The position numbers and the translations under genes were made by a program. This document shows, piece after piece, positions 53,661 through 62,700 of a stretch of 64,000 nucleotides of DNA (the stretch's first letter is position 1; every line of letters begins with the position of its first letter). The stretch lies in the NCBI RefSeq assembly GCF_013744875.1, contig NZ_CP059399.1, forward strand, positions 2,790,001 to 2,854,000, in the 5' to 3' direction. Source of the DNA: Nocardia huaxiensis (GTDB taxonomy: Bacteria > Actinomycetota > Actinomycetes > Mycobacteriales > Mycobacteriaceae). The notes under the pieces were generated by a model. The model was not told where the DNA came from. It made no database searches and saw nothing but the letters and a program-made list of their open reading frames with translations.

Positions 53661-54443
53661 ATGAGTACAGCACGATTCGCCGGTAAGACCGCCGTGGTCA
53701 CCGGTGCGGCGTCCGGTATCGGCGCGGCCATCGCCACCGCGCTGATCGCCGAGGGCGCGAATGTGGTCGCCCTCGATATCGACGAAGCCGGATTGCAGAA
53801 GAAGGCCGCCGAACTGGGCGACGCGTTCGTCCCGGCGGTCGCGGACGTGACCGTCGAAGCGCAGATCGAGGCCGGGATCGCCACCGCCGCAGAGCGTTTC
53901 GGGCGACTCGACGCGGCCTTCAATGTGGCGGGCGGCTCTCGGATCGGCGCGATCACCGATCTCGCCGAGTCGGATTGGGATTTCACCGTCGACCTGGTGC
54001 AGAAGAGCGTGTTCCTGTGCACCAAGCACGAGGCCCGGCTCATGCGCGATGCGGGCAATGGCGGTGCGATCGTGAATATTTCGTCGCTGGACGGCCGCAT
54101 TCCCATGCCCGCGGGCAGCGCCTACGCCACCGGCAAGGCGGGGGTCGTCATGTTCTCCAAGAACGCGGCCCTGGAGCTGGCGCAGTACCGGATTCGCGTC
54201 AACGCGGTGCTGCCGGGTCTGGTGGACACCCCGCTGGTCGCTCCGATCATGGGTTACAAACCCGCCAAACAGATGTTCCTGGAACGCATTCCGCTGGGTG
54301 CGGCCGCCACACCGGAACAGGTCGCCGCGCCCTGCCTGTTCCTGGCCAGTGCCGACGCCTCCTACATCACCGGCACCGAGCTGGTGGTGGACGGCGGGTG
54401 GGAGGTCAGCAACTTCCCGAACCTGGCGAAACTGGCCGGCTGA
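53661..54443 (+). CDS. Short-chain dehydrogenase/reductase
   Basis: A 260-residue classical SDR. The cofactor motif TGAASGIG is at residues 15-22, Asp at the end of the second strand (ALDID) points to NAD(H), NVAGG follows, and the catalytic Ser-Tyr-Lys are in NISSLDG and YATGK. It would interconvert an alcohol and a ketone, supplying the ketone for the monooxygenase. AAGGA precedes the ATG. It is the last gene of the operon; its 3' end overlaps the convergent diguanylate cyclase gene by 38 bases. Confidence 0.93.
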   Translation: MSTARFAGKTAVVTGAASGIGAAIATALIAEGANVVALDIDEAGLQKKAAELGDAFVPAVADVTVEAQIEAGIATAAERFGRLDAAFNVAGGSRIGAITDLAESDWDFTVDLVQKSVFLCTKHEARLMRDAGNGGAIVNISSLDGRIPMPAGSAYATGKAGVVMFSKNAALELAQYRIRVNAVLPGLVDTPLVAPIMGYKPAKQMFLERIPLGAAATPEQVAAPCLFLASADASYITGTELVVDGGWEVSNFPNLAKLAG

Positions 54444-55521
54444 GTTCGGCGCGGCCGTCCGCGTCCACCACAACGGTATTGCCGCCCAAACGTTTCGCCT
54501 GATACATGGCGGAGTCGGAGCGGCGGAACAGATCGTGGTAGGCGGCTTCGCCGCACGGCTCATCCCACTGCGTGGCGTCGAATACCGCGATGCCGACGCT
54601 GGTGGTGATGGGCACCGGCAGGCCCGGCAGGGTCTCGACCGCGCGGCGGAGTCGTTCGCCGGTGATGACGGCTTCGTCGCGCAGGTAGCCGACGATCACG
54701 AATTCCTCGCCTCCGGTGCGCGCCACCAGCGCATCGGAATCGGCTGTGCAGCTGAGTATCCGGGCGACGCCGGTGAGCACCTTGTCGCCCAGGGAATGCC
54801 CGTAGGTGTCGTTGACCGCCTTGAACCGATCCAGATCGAGGGTCGCCACGTAGGCCGCGTCCCGCTTGCGGCTGTCGGTGTGGGACAGCAGATACGAGTC
54901 GAGTCCGCGGCGGTTCAGCAAGCGGGTCAACGGATCCGACAGCGCGTCGCGGCGCAGCAGCCAGTGCGAGAACTGCATGAACGGCAGCATCACCCCGATC
55001 ACCACCAGCATGACCAGCACCACCGAAAGCCCCACGGCGGCGCTGAACATCCGCACGGACAGCACCACGCTCGCCAGCAGCGACCACAGCACGTGCACCG
55101 CCAGCACCCGCGGACTGTGGAACACCGTCACATACGCGCCCATGGCGGCCAGCAGCATCAACCCCAGCACCCCGATGACGGGATCGTGCACCACCAGCGT
55201 GTTCCCCAGCGCATCCAGATCGAACAGTGCGATCCACGCCAGCGACTCCCGCTCGCCCGGCCAGCGCAGAAACCACCACCGCCACGTCCAGATCCCCGCG
55301 ACCGCGGCCTCCGCGAGCCCCTGCGCGATCCCCGCGGGCCCCGCCAGCTCGTGCTGCGCCACCATCGCCAGCAGTGCGATGACCAGCATGACAATGCCCC
55401 CGGCCCCCAGCATGAACTTGAACCGCCCGAGCGCCCCGTGCGACTCGAACGTGCGCACCAGCCATCGGTAATCCACCCGGTCTCGCAACCAGGCCCGGAA
55501 CATCGATCGACTGTCGGCCAT
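54406..55521 (-). CDS. Membrane-bound diguanylate cyclase (GGDEF)
   Basis: A 371-residue protein. Residues 35-200 hold about six transmembrane helices, and the C-terminal 165 residues form a GGDEF domain: DPLTRLLNRRGLD, the metal Asp in LDLDRFKAVND, and the active signature RTGGEEF. It makes cyclic di-GMP from two GTP. There is no RxxD inhibitory site directly before GGEEF that I can recognise. The gene stands alone and its end overlaps the SDR gene by 38 bases on the opposite strand. The Ser/Gly-rich end is short. Confidence 0.92.
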   Translation of the reverse strand: MADSRSMFRAWLRDRVDYRWLVRTFESHGALGRFKFMLGAGGIVMLVIALLAMVAQHELAGPAGIAQGLAEAAVAGIWTWRWWFLRWPGERESLAWIALFDLDALGNTLVVHDPVIGVLGLMLLAAMGAYVTVFHSPRVLAVHVLWSLLASVVLSVRMFSAAVGLSVVLVMLVVIGVMLPFMQFSHWLLRRDALSDPLTRLLNRRGLDSYLLSHTDSRKRDAAYVATLDLDRFKAVNDTYGHSLGDKVLTGVARILSCTADSDALVARTGGEEFVIVGYLRDEAVITGERLRRAVETLPGLPVPITTSVGIAVFDATQWDEPCGEAAYHDLFRRSDSAMYQAKRLGGNTVVVDADGRAELSRPVSPGSGSC

Positions 55522-55671
55522 CGAACCGCCTCACCCCGGCCTCACTGAAGAGCTGCCCTGGTACCGCACGTTCCCCAACCACAGAATTACTACTCGACAG
55601 TAAGTCGAGTTGATCACCCCCGCAATATGCGGCGACACACACCGGCGACGCGCCGATCTCTCGCGAATTCG

Positions 55672-55689
55672 TTCGAACAAAAGTTCGAA
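55672..55689. promoter_or_regulatory. Perfect LexA/SOS box
   Basis: TTCGAACAAAAGTTCGAA contains TCGAAC-n4-GTTCGA, the exact mycobacterial SOS box. It ends 21 bases before the ATG of the split Rpn-like gene, so LexA would block that gene until DNA damage. This position also argues against translation starting further upstream. Confidence 0.88.
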
Positions 55690-55710
55690 TCTCGAGGTAC
55701 CCTCATCGCC

Positions 55711-56346
55711 ATGGTCGTTTCCACGCACGAGGAGTTGCACCGGATCCACCACGCCGTCCCGGCCGCCGCCCGGACCTTCCGCGCCCTCAACCTCCCGCTA
55801 CCCGATCCGGTCGACGTGGCCCTGCTCCAGCCGGATCCCGCGGACCCGCCCGCGGCCCGCCATCGCCCGGATACCCTGCTGCGCATCACGACTCGCGTAG
55901 GCGCGTACCTGCTCCTGGTGCAGGCCCTCGCCTACGACGACCCGGCAAAGGCTTCGACCTGGGCCTACCACCTCGCCCATCTGTACGAAAAGTACCGTCT
56001 CCCACCGGTTCTCCTCGTGGTCTGCCGAGACAAGATCACCGCCATGTGGGCGGCCTGCCCCCAGGAAATCGGCCTCCCGCACTGGCCCGGCCTCTCCGTC
56101 CGCCCCCTGGTCCTCGGCCCGCACAACACCCCCTTCATGACCGACCCGAAGCAGGCTGCGAAAGACCTTCCCCTGGCGACGCTTTCGGCCCTGACCCATG
56201 CCGGTGGCCCTCAGGGCGCCGCATCTCTGCGCGCTCTCTCGATCGCCCTGCGCCGCACCCCTGCCGAAGACCGCCACCTGTTCACCGAACTAGCCGACCT
56301 GGCCTTCGCCCCTGTCCCACACCAGGAGTCCGGAACGGCCTCGTGA
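55711..56346 (+). CDS. Rpn-like protein, N-terminal part of a split pair, SOS-controlled
   Basis: A 211-residue protein that follows the plan of the core of the Rpn-like protein at 28.3 kb: RPDTLLRI-x-TR, then YLLLVQALAYDD (where the other has a Glu-x-Gln), then a long helix and a strand VLLVVCRD. The Glu of the PD-(D/E)XK core seems absent, so nuclease activity is uncertain. ATG at 55711 lies just after a perfect SOS box. The stop overlaps the next gene (GTGA), which encodes the missing C-terminal domain. Confidence 0.68.
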   Translation: MVVSTHEELHRIHHAVPAAARTFRALNLPLPDPVDVALLQPDPADPPAARHRPDTLLRITTRVGAYLLLVQALAYDDPAKASTWAYHLAHLYEKYRLPPVLLVVCRDKITAMWAACPQEIGLPHWPGLSVRPLVLGPHNTPFMTDPKQAAKDLPLATLSALTHAGGPQGAASLRALSIALRRTPAEDRHLFTELADLAFAPVPHQESGTAS

Positions 56347-56543
56347 CCCCCGACCCGCCCACCGAAAACCTGGCCGAAGCCATCCTCCGCATCCTGGACC
56401 GCCGCGGCATCCACCTCTCCGACGCCCACCGCGCCCGCATCAGCTCGGGAACGAACCTCGAACTCATGGATCTGTGGCTGATCGCCACCATTGCCGACCA
56501 GTTCGCGGACCAGCACGCCCCTGAATCCCCGCCGGAGACATGA
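56343..56543 (+). CDS. Small DUF4351-like protein, C-terminal half of the split pair
   Basis: A 66-residue protein. The segment ENLAEAILRILDRRGIHLSD matches the C-terminal domain of the Rpn-like protein at 28.3 kb (VEALAGSVLRILERRGLDID) and continues with a similar LELMDLWLIATIADQF helix. The GTG start overlaps the preceding stop by four bases, so the two make one functional unit in which linker and fusion are lost. Probably a helical accessory or specificity domain; function unknown. Confidence 0.72.
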   Translation: MTPDPPTENLAEAILRILDRRGIHLSDAHRARISSGTNLELMDLWLIATIADQFADQHAPESPPET

Positions 56544-56586
56544 TCAGGGTTCCAGCTCGGACGGGCGGGGAATGTGTGTCGCTTGA

Positions 56587-57321
56587 TCAGCGGGGTGGGA
56601 GGACGGGGGCGTCCCAGGCTCGGGAGTAGCGGCGCTTGTCCACGGCCTTGGTTTCCTTGCTGCGGTAGACGACGTAGGGGCGGACCAGGTAGCCGACGGG
56701 GGCGGAGAACATGTGGACCAGGCGGGTGTAGGGCCAGATGCCGATGAGGGCGAGGACCACCAGGCCGTGGGCTTGGAAGGTCCAGGGGGTGCCGACCATG
56801 AGGGTGGGTTCGGGGTGGGCGGTGAAGAGGCTGCGGAACCAGGGGGAGACGGTTTCGCGGTAGTTGTAGGTGCCCCAGAGCAGGTTGCTGCCCACCGTGT
56901 TGAGCAGGCCCGTCACCAAGGCCGCGCCCAGCAGGATGTACATGATCTTGTCGTTGGTGGAGGTGGCTTTGCGGACCGCGGGGACCGTGATACGGCGGTA
57001 GGCCAGGATGGCGGTGCCGATGATGACCGCTACGCCCGCAATGGTTCCCGCGGTGACGGAGAACAGGTGGTAGACGTGTTCGGAGATGCCGAGGGCCGCG
57101 GTCCAGGATTCGGGGATGAGGACGCCGATCACGTGGCCGCCGATCACGCCGAGCATGCCGAAGTGGAACAGCGGGCTGCCCAGGCGCAGCAGGCGGGACT
57201 CGTAGATCTGGGAAGACCTTGTGGTCCAGCCGAATTGGTCATTGCGGTAGCGCCACAGGTGGCCGAGGACGAAGGAGGTGAAGGCCACGTAGGGGAGGGT
57301 CATCCACAGGGTGGTGGTCAT
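56587..57321 (-). CDS. narI: Respiratory nitrate reductase, gamma subunit
   Basis: A 244-residue cytochrome b subunit with five transmembrane helices and two haems. Haem-ligand histidines lie in FVLGHLWRYR and FHFGMLGVIGGHVIG (first half) and AHGLVVLALIGIWPYTRLVH (last part, as two His). It takes electrons from quinol outside and passes them to NarH. The ATG overlaps the narJ stop by four bases. Its C-terminal basic tail is typical. Last gene of the narGHJI operon. Confidence 0.95.
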   Translation of the reverse strand: MTTTLWMTLPYVAFTSFVLGHLWRYRNDQFGWTTRSSQIYESRLLRLGSPLFHFGMLGVIGGHVIGVLIPESWTAALGISEHVYHLFSVTAGTIAGVAVIIGTAILAYRRITVPAVRKATSTNDKIMYILLGAALVTGLLNTVGSNLLWGTYNYRETVSPWFRSLFTAHPEPTLMVGTPWTFQAHGLVVLALIGIWPYTRLVHMFSAPVGYLVRPYVVYRSKETKAVDKRRYSRAWDAPVLPPR

Positions 57322-57998
57322 CGGCGGGACTCCGATCCGGTGAAGCTGAGGGGGTCCATGGCGAAGGGCTCCAGGCCGACTTCTTCCTCGGGGGGACCCT
57401 GGGCGGCGAGTTCGGCGATGCGGCGGCGGTCGGCGGTGGTCACCGGCGGCAGGGTCGCGGTGACGGCGGCCAGGATGCCGGCGTAGGGAGAACCGTTGTC
57501 GGACAACGAGAGCCGGAGCAGTTCCAGGACCGGAACGTGCTCGCCGAGCAGGCGCTCGCCGCCGACCGGGTCGACGGTGGCGGCGAACTCGAGCAGGACG
57601 GCCAGGTGGTCGGGCAGTTCCTCGTCGCCGAGTTCGACACCGGCCTGCCGGTAGGCGTGCTTGAAACGCAGCAGGGCCATACCGCGTTTGCGGGTGTCGC
57701 CGTAGGCGTAGAAGGTGAGGTGCAGGCTGGCGCGGCGGCGCATATCGAAGGTTTCGACATACTGCTGGGCCAGCAGGATCGGTCCGGTGGTGCGCAGGTG
57801 CAGCAGGAAGGCTTCCATGCCGGGCCGCACCGCATCGGGCAATTCGCTGATGGCGCCGGCCAATTCGTCGAGCATGGCCAGGGTCTGCTCACCGGGGTAG
57901 TCGAGCAGCAGCGCCGCGAGACGCCACACCAGGCGGCGTTCACGCTCGGACATCTGGACCGCCGGTTCGGGGCGGCGGCGCAGCTTGAGCAGGCTCAT
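57318..57998 (-). CDS. narJ: Nitrate reductase molybdenum-cofactor assembly chaperone
   Basis: A 226-residue helical chaperone needed to load the molybdenum cofactor into NarG; it is not part of the final complex. It shows the family core with AALLLDYPGEQTLAML, YVETFDMRRRASLHLTFYAYGDTRKRG (around residues 79-105) and LPDHLAVLLEFAA. The ATG shares one base with the narH stop (TGATG), and its end overlaps narI. Confidence 0.95.
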   Translation of the reverse strand: MSLLKLRRRPEPAVQMSERERRLVWRLAALLLDYPGEQTLAMLDELAGAISELPDAVRPGMEAFLLHLRTTGPILLAQQYVETFDMRRRASLHLTFYAYGDTRKRGMALLRFKHAYRQAGVELGDEELPDHLAVLLEFAATVDPVGGERLLGEHVPVLELLRLSLSDNGSPYAGILAAVTATLPPVTTADRRRIAELAAQGPPEEEVGLEPFAMDPLSFTGSESRR

Positions 57999-59725
57999 CA
58001 GTGGGCTCCGCTCGTTTCGGGCACGGCCTCGGCGGCGGCAGCGCCATTGGTGCCGTTCGCCGAATTCGCGGCAGCGCCATTGCTGCCGTTCGTCGTCGCG
58101 GCCGTGCTTCCGTTGGATCCGTTGCCGCCGTTCTTGCTCGGGATCAGTCCGTCGGTCTTCTTGCCGTCCCAGTTGAGCAGGTTGATGCGGGTCGACTTCT
58201 CGTCCGGCGCAGCACCATTGGTGTCGGTGAGGTGGAACTTCTCGGCCATGTAGTCGAAGGCCGTCATGCCCGGGCCGCCGTCGGTATCGAGGGAGCAGCC
58301 GGTGGCCAGCGAATCCAGTTCGTGCGCACGGGAAGTCGCGCCGGAGGGGATCACGTAGCGGTGCTCGTACTTGGCGATGGCGAGCAGCCGGTACATGGCC
58401 TCGATCTCTTCGGGTTCCAGGCCGACAGCGTCCGGAATGGTCAGATCGGGTTCCTGGCCGAGGTTGATCGACCGCATGAACGACCGCATGCCCGCCAGCC
58501 GCTGCAGAGACGCCCGCACCGGCCCGATTTCACCGGCGGTGAACAGTTCGGCCAAGTACTCCAAGGGAATTCGCAGCGCGTCGATGGCGCCGAACAGGTT
58601 GGAGTGGTTCTCGCCGTCGTGCCCGGTCTCGGTGAGCACGTCCACCACCGGCGACAGCGGCGGCACGTACCAGACCATCGGCATGGTGCGGTATTCCGGG
58701 TGCAGCGGCAGCGCGATCTGGTAGTCCACGATCAGCTTGTACACCGGCGAATCCTGCGCGGCGGCAATCCATTCCGGCGAGATCCCGGCGCGCTCGGCCT
58801 CGGCGATGACGCGCGGGTCGTGCGGGTTGAGGAATACGCCCAGCTGCGCCGGGTACAGCTCAGCGTCGTTCTCGACCGACGCCGCCTCCAACACCGCGTC
58901 CGCGTCGTACAGCATGACGCCGATGTAGCGCAGTCGCCCGACGCAGGTCTCCGAGCACACGGTCGGAATGCCGACCTCCACACGCGGGTAGCAGAAAGTG
59001 CATTTCTCCGCCTTGCCCGTCTTGTGGTTGAAGTAGATCTTCTTGTACGGGCACGCGGACACGCACTGCCGCCAGCCGCGGCACTTGTCCTGATCCACCA
59101 GCACGATGCCGTCCTCGGAGCGCTTGTAGATCGCGCCGGAGGGGCAGGCGGCCGCGCAGGACGGGTTGAGGCAGTGCTCGCAAATACGCGGCAGGTAGAA
59201 CATGAAGGTCTCCTCGAATTCGAGTTTGACCTTGTCGGACAGCTTGGCCAGCAGCGGATCCTTGCCGACCTGCTCCGGGCCGGAGCCCAGCGAGTCGTCC
59301 CAGTTGGCGCCCCAGGTGACCTTGGTGTCCGCACCGGTGATCAGCGACTTGGGCTTGGCCGTGGGCGTGGTGTCCATCTGCGGCGACGACAGCAGATTGT
59401 CGTAGTCGTAGCTCCACGGGTCGTAGTAGTCCGACACCGTGGGCAGATCCGGGTTGGCGAAAATGTTCAGCAGCCGCTTCATGCGCGACCCGGACTTGAG
59501 GCTCAGGCGGCCCTTCTTGTCGCGGACCCAGCCGCCCTTCCACTTCTCCTGGTCCTCGTACCGGCGCGGATAACCCTGTCCCGGACGGGTTTCCACATTG
59601 TTGAACCAGACGTATTCGGTGCCGGCGCGGTTGGTCCACGCCTGCTTGCAGGTGACGCTGCAGGTGTGGCAGCCGATGCACTTGTCCAGGTTCATGACCA
59701 TGGCAAGTTGAGCCATAACACGCAT
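57998..59725 (-). CDS. narH: Respiratory nitrate reductase, beta subunit, with Asn/Gly-rich tail
   Basis: A 575-residue electron-transfer subunit with four Fe-S clusters: CIGCHTCSVTCKQ (residues 17-29), CEHCLNPSCAAACP, CRGWRQCVSACP (Trp in place of a Cys, as in the [3Fe-4S] site) and CTFCYPRV with CSETCVGR. The last 45 residues are an unusual low-complexity run of Asn, Gly, Ser, Thr and Ala (GGNGSNGSTAATTNGSNG and onward) beyond the usual family end. The start at 59725 gives MRVMAQLAMVMNLDKC, matching mycobacterial NarH, two bases after the narG stop. Confidence 0.96.
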   Translation of the reverse strand: MRVMAQLAMVMNLDKCIGCHTCSVTCKQAWTNRAGTEYVWFNNVETRPGQGYPRRYEDQEKWKGGWVRDKKGRLSLKSGSRMKRLLNIFANPDLPTVSDYYDPWSYDYDNLLSSPQMDTTPTAKPKSLITGADTKVTWGANWDDSLGSGPEQVGKDPLLAKLSDKVKLEFEETFMFYLPRICEHCLNPSCAAACPSGAIYKRSEDGIVLVDQDKCRGWRQCVSACPYKKIYFNHKTGKAEKCTFCYPRVEVGIPTVCSETCVGRLRYIGVMLYDADAVLEAASVENDAELYPAQLGVFLNPHDPRVIAEAERAGISPEWIAAAQDSPVYKLIVDYQIALPLHPEYRTMPMVWYVPPLSPVVDVLTETGHDGENHSNLFGAIDALRIPLEYLAELFTAGEIGPVRASLQRLAGMRSFMRSINLGQEPDLTIPDAVGLEPEEIEAMYRLLAIAKYEHRYVIPSGATSRAHELDSLATGCSLDTDGGPGMTAFDYMAEKFHLTDTNGAAPDEKSTRINLLNWDGKKTDGLIPSKNGGNGSNGSTAATTNGSNGAAANSANGTNGAAAAEAVPETSGAH

Positions 59726-59727
59726 GA

Positions 59728-62700
59728 TCAGTACTCGACTTCCTGCGAACGCTTACGAATGGTTGTCACTTCGTCACGCTGATTTCCGGTGGGGCCGTGG
59801 TAGTTCAGCGCGAAGGACTGCTGGGCGTAACCACCGATCAGGTGCGAGGGCTTGATCATGATGCGGGTCAGCGCATTGTGGATGCCGCCGCGTTTGCCCT
59901 TGCCCGCCTTGGTGTCGTCCGCGCCTTCGATGCGCGGCACGGCCACGGCGCGGTCCTGCGCGTGGTACATGAACACGGTGCCCTCGGGCATGCGGTGCGA
60001 GACGATGGCGCGCGCCACGACAATGCCGTTGCGGTTGATCGCCTCGATCCAATCATTATCGGCCACACCGATTTTCGCGGCGTCCTTCTCCGACATCCAG
60101 ATGGCCTGACCGCCGCGCGAGAGCGTCAGCATGTGCAGGTTGTCCTGGTAGGCGGAGTGGATGGACCACTTGGAGTGCGGGGTCAGGTAGCGCACGGTGA
60201 CGCCGTTGTCGCCGACAGTGCCGACCCCGGGCTCACTGAAGAGCGCCGACATGTCCAGCGGCGGACGGTAGATCGGCAACTGCTCGCCGAGTTCTGCCAT
60301 CCAGTCGTGATCGAGGTAGAAGTGCTGCCGCCCGGTCAGCGTGTGCCAGGGCTTCTTGCGCTCCACATTGATGGTGAACGGCGAGTACCGGCGGCCGCCG
60401 GATTCACTGCCCGACCATTCCGGCGAGGTGATGACCGGCACCGGCCGAGCCTGGGTGTCGGCGAAGGTGATTCGCTTGCCCTCGGCTTCGGCGGCCAGGT
60501 CGGCGAGCTGGGTTCCGGTGCGCTTCTCCAGCTCGTGGAAGCCCTCCACCGCGAGCCGGCCGTTGGTGGTGCCGGACAGCGCGAGAATCGTCTCGGCGGC
60601 GTGGGTGTCCTTGGCCAGCGACGGACGGCCCTGTGCCACACCGGAAACCACGGTGCCGTTGACGCCCCTGAGGTATTCCACCTCGGCGTCGGGAATGGTG
60701 GTGACGGCCTTGGTGGTCACGCCGAGGGTTTCCACCAGCGGCCCGAGTGCGGCCATCTTCTCGGCGACGGCCGGGAAGTCGCGTTCCACGACCACCAGCT
60801 TCGGCATGGTCTTGCCCGGAATCGGTTCGCACTCACCGTATTTCCAGTCGAGCACCTTGCCGCCGGCCTGCGCCAGGGCATCCGCGCTGTCGTGCTGCAG
60901 CGGCACCGCGACCAAGTCCTTGCGCTTGCCGAGGTGCTTCTCCGCCATCCAGGAGAAGCCGCGGGCGATGCGGTGGAACGCCTCGAAGTCGGTGCGCGCC
61001 TCCCACGGCGGGGAGATGGCCGGGGTGAAGGCGTGCACGAACGGGTGCATGTCGGTGGAGGACAGGTCGTGCTTCTCGTACCAGGTGGCGGCGGGCAGCA
61101 CGATATCGGAGAACAGCGTGGTGCTGGTCATCCGGAAGTCCAGGGAGAGAAGCAGATCCAGCTTGCCGGTGGCGGCTTCGTCGCGCCATTCCAGTTCCTG
61201 CGGGCGCACGCCGGTGGCCTCGCCGGTCTGCAGGTTGGAGTCCGCGCCGAGGAGATGCTTGTGGAAGTACTCGTTGCCCTTGCCGGAGGAGCCGAGCAGG
61301 TTGGCGCGCCACACGGTGAGCACGCGCGGGAAGTTCTCCGGGGCGTCCGGGTCCTCACAGGCGAAGCGCAGGTCGCCCGACTTCAAGCCGTCCACAACGT
61401 AATCCGCGGGAGCCTTGCCCGCGGCTTCCGCCTCGTCGACGATGTCGAGGGGGTTCTTGTTCAGCGTCGGGTACGACGGCATCCAGCCCAAACGCGTTGC
61501 GAGCGCGATATTGTCGGCCGCCGTGCGCCCGGCGAACTGTCCCTTGCCCAGCGGCGAGGAGAAGGTGTCGGAGGTGAACGGGTCGTAGCGCCACTGATCG
61601 TTGGTCAGGTACCAGAACACGGTGCCCTGCATCTGGCGCGGCGGGCGCTGCCAGTCGGAGGCGAAAGCCAGTGTGGCCCAGCCGGTTACCGGACGGCACT
61701 TCTCCTGGCCCACGTAGTGCGCCCAGCCGCCGCCGTTCACGCCCTGGCAGCCGGTGAGCAGCGTCAGCGTGAAGAACGAGCGGTAGATCTGATCCGAGTG
61801 GAACCAGTGGTTGGTGCCCGCGCCCATGAGGATCATGGACCGGCCCTTGGAACGCATGGCGTTGTCGGCGAATTCGCGCGCGATGCGCTCGGCCTGCTTG
61901 GCGGGGACGCCGGTGATGGCCTCCTGCCAGGCGGGCGTGTACGGCTCGTTGGCGTCGTCGTAGCCGGTGGGCCAGCTGCCGGGCAGCCCGGACCGCGCCA
62001 CGCCGTACTGCGCCAGCAGCAGGTCGAACACGGTCGTCACACGTTTACCCGCGACGACGGTGGTCGGCACGCCGCGGGTGAGGACCTCCGCGGCGGGCCC
62101 GTCGAAGCGGGGGAACTGCACGGCCGCAGCATCTTCGGTGCGACCGTGCAGGGTCAGCAGGGGATCGACGTCCCCCAGATCCAGGTTCCAGTTGCCCTTG
62201 CCCGCCTCGGTGAAGCGGTGGCCCAGAGAACCATTGGGCACCTGCGGGTTTCCGTCCTGGTCGAGCAGAACGGTCTGGAATTCGACGCCCTCGCCCTCGA
62301 TTCCGAGGTCGGCGGCGGTGAGGAATTTGCCGGGCTGGAAGATGTGCCCGCGGTATTCGCCCTCGGCGCTCCAGCCGCCGTCCTGCTCGTCGAGCACGAC
62401 CAGGTACGGCAGGTCGGTGTAGCGCTTGATGTAGTCGTCGAAGTATTCGGTGGTCTTGTCGACGAAGAATTCCTTCAGCACCACATGACCCATGGCCATG
62501 GCCAGCGCGGCGTCGGTGCCGGGACGGGCGGGCACCCATTCGTCGGCGAACTTGGTGTTGTCGGCGTAGTCGGGGGACACCACGACGACCTTCTGGCCGC
62601 GGTAGCGGGCCTCGGTCATGTAGTGCGCGTCCGGGGTTCGCGTGACCGGGACGTTGGAGCCCCACATGATGAGGTAGCCGGCGTCGAACCAGTCGGCGGA

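Noticed and set aside
53529..54563. Leftward frame of about 344 codons over the SDR gene
   Set aside because: Antisense shadow of the SDR; the SDR has full cofactor and catalytic motifs.
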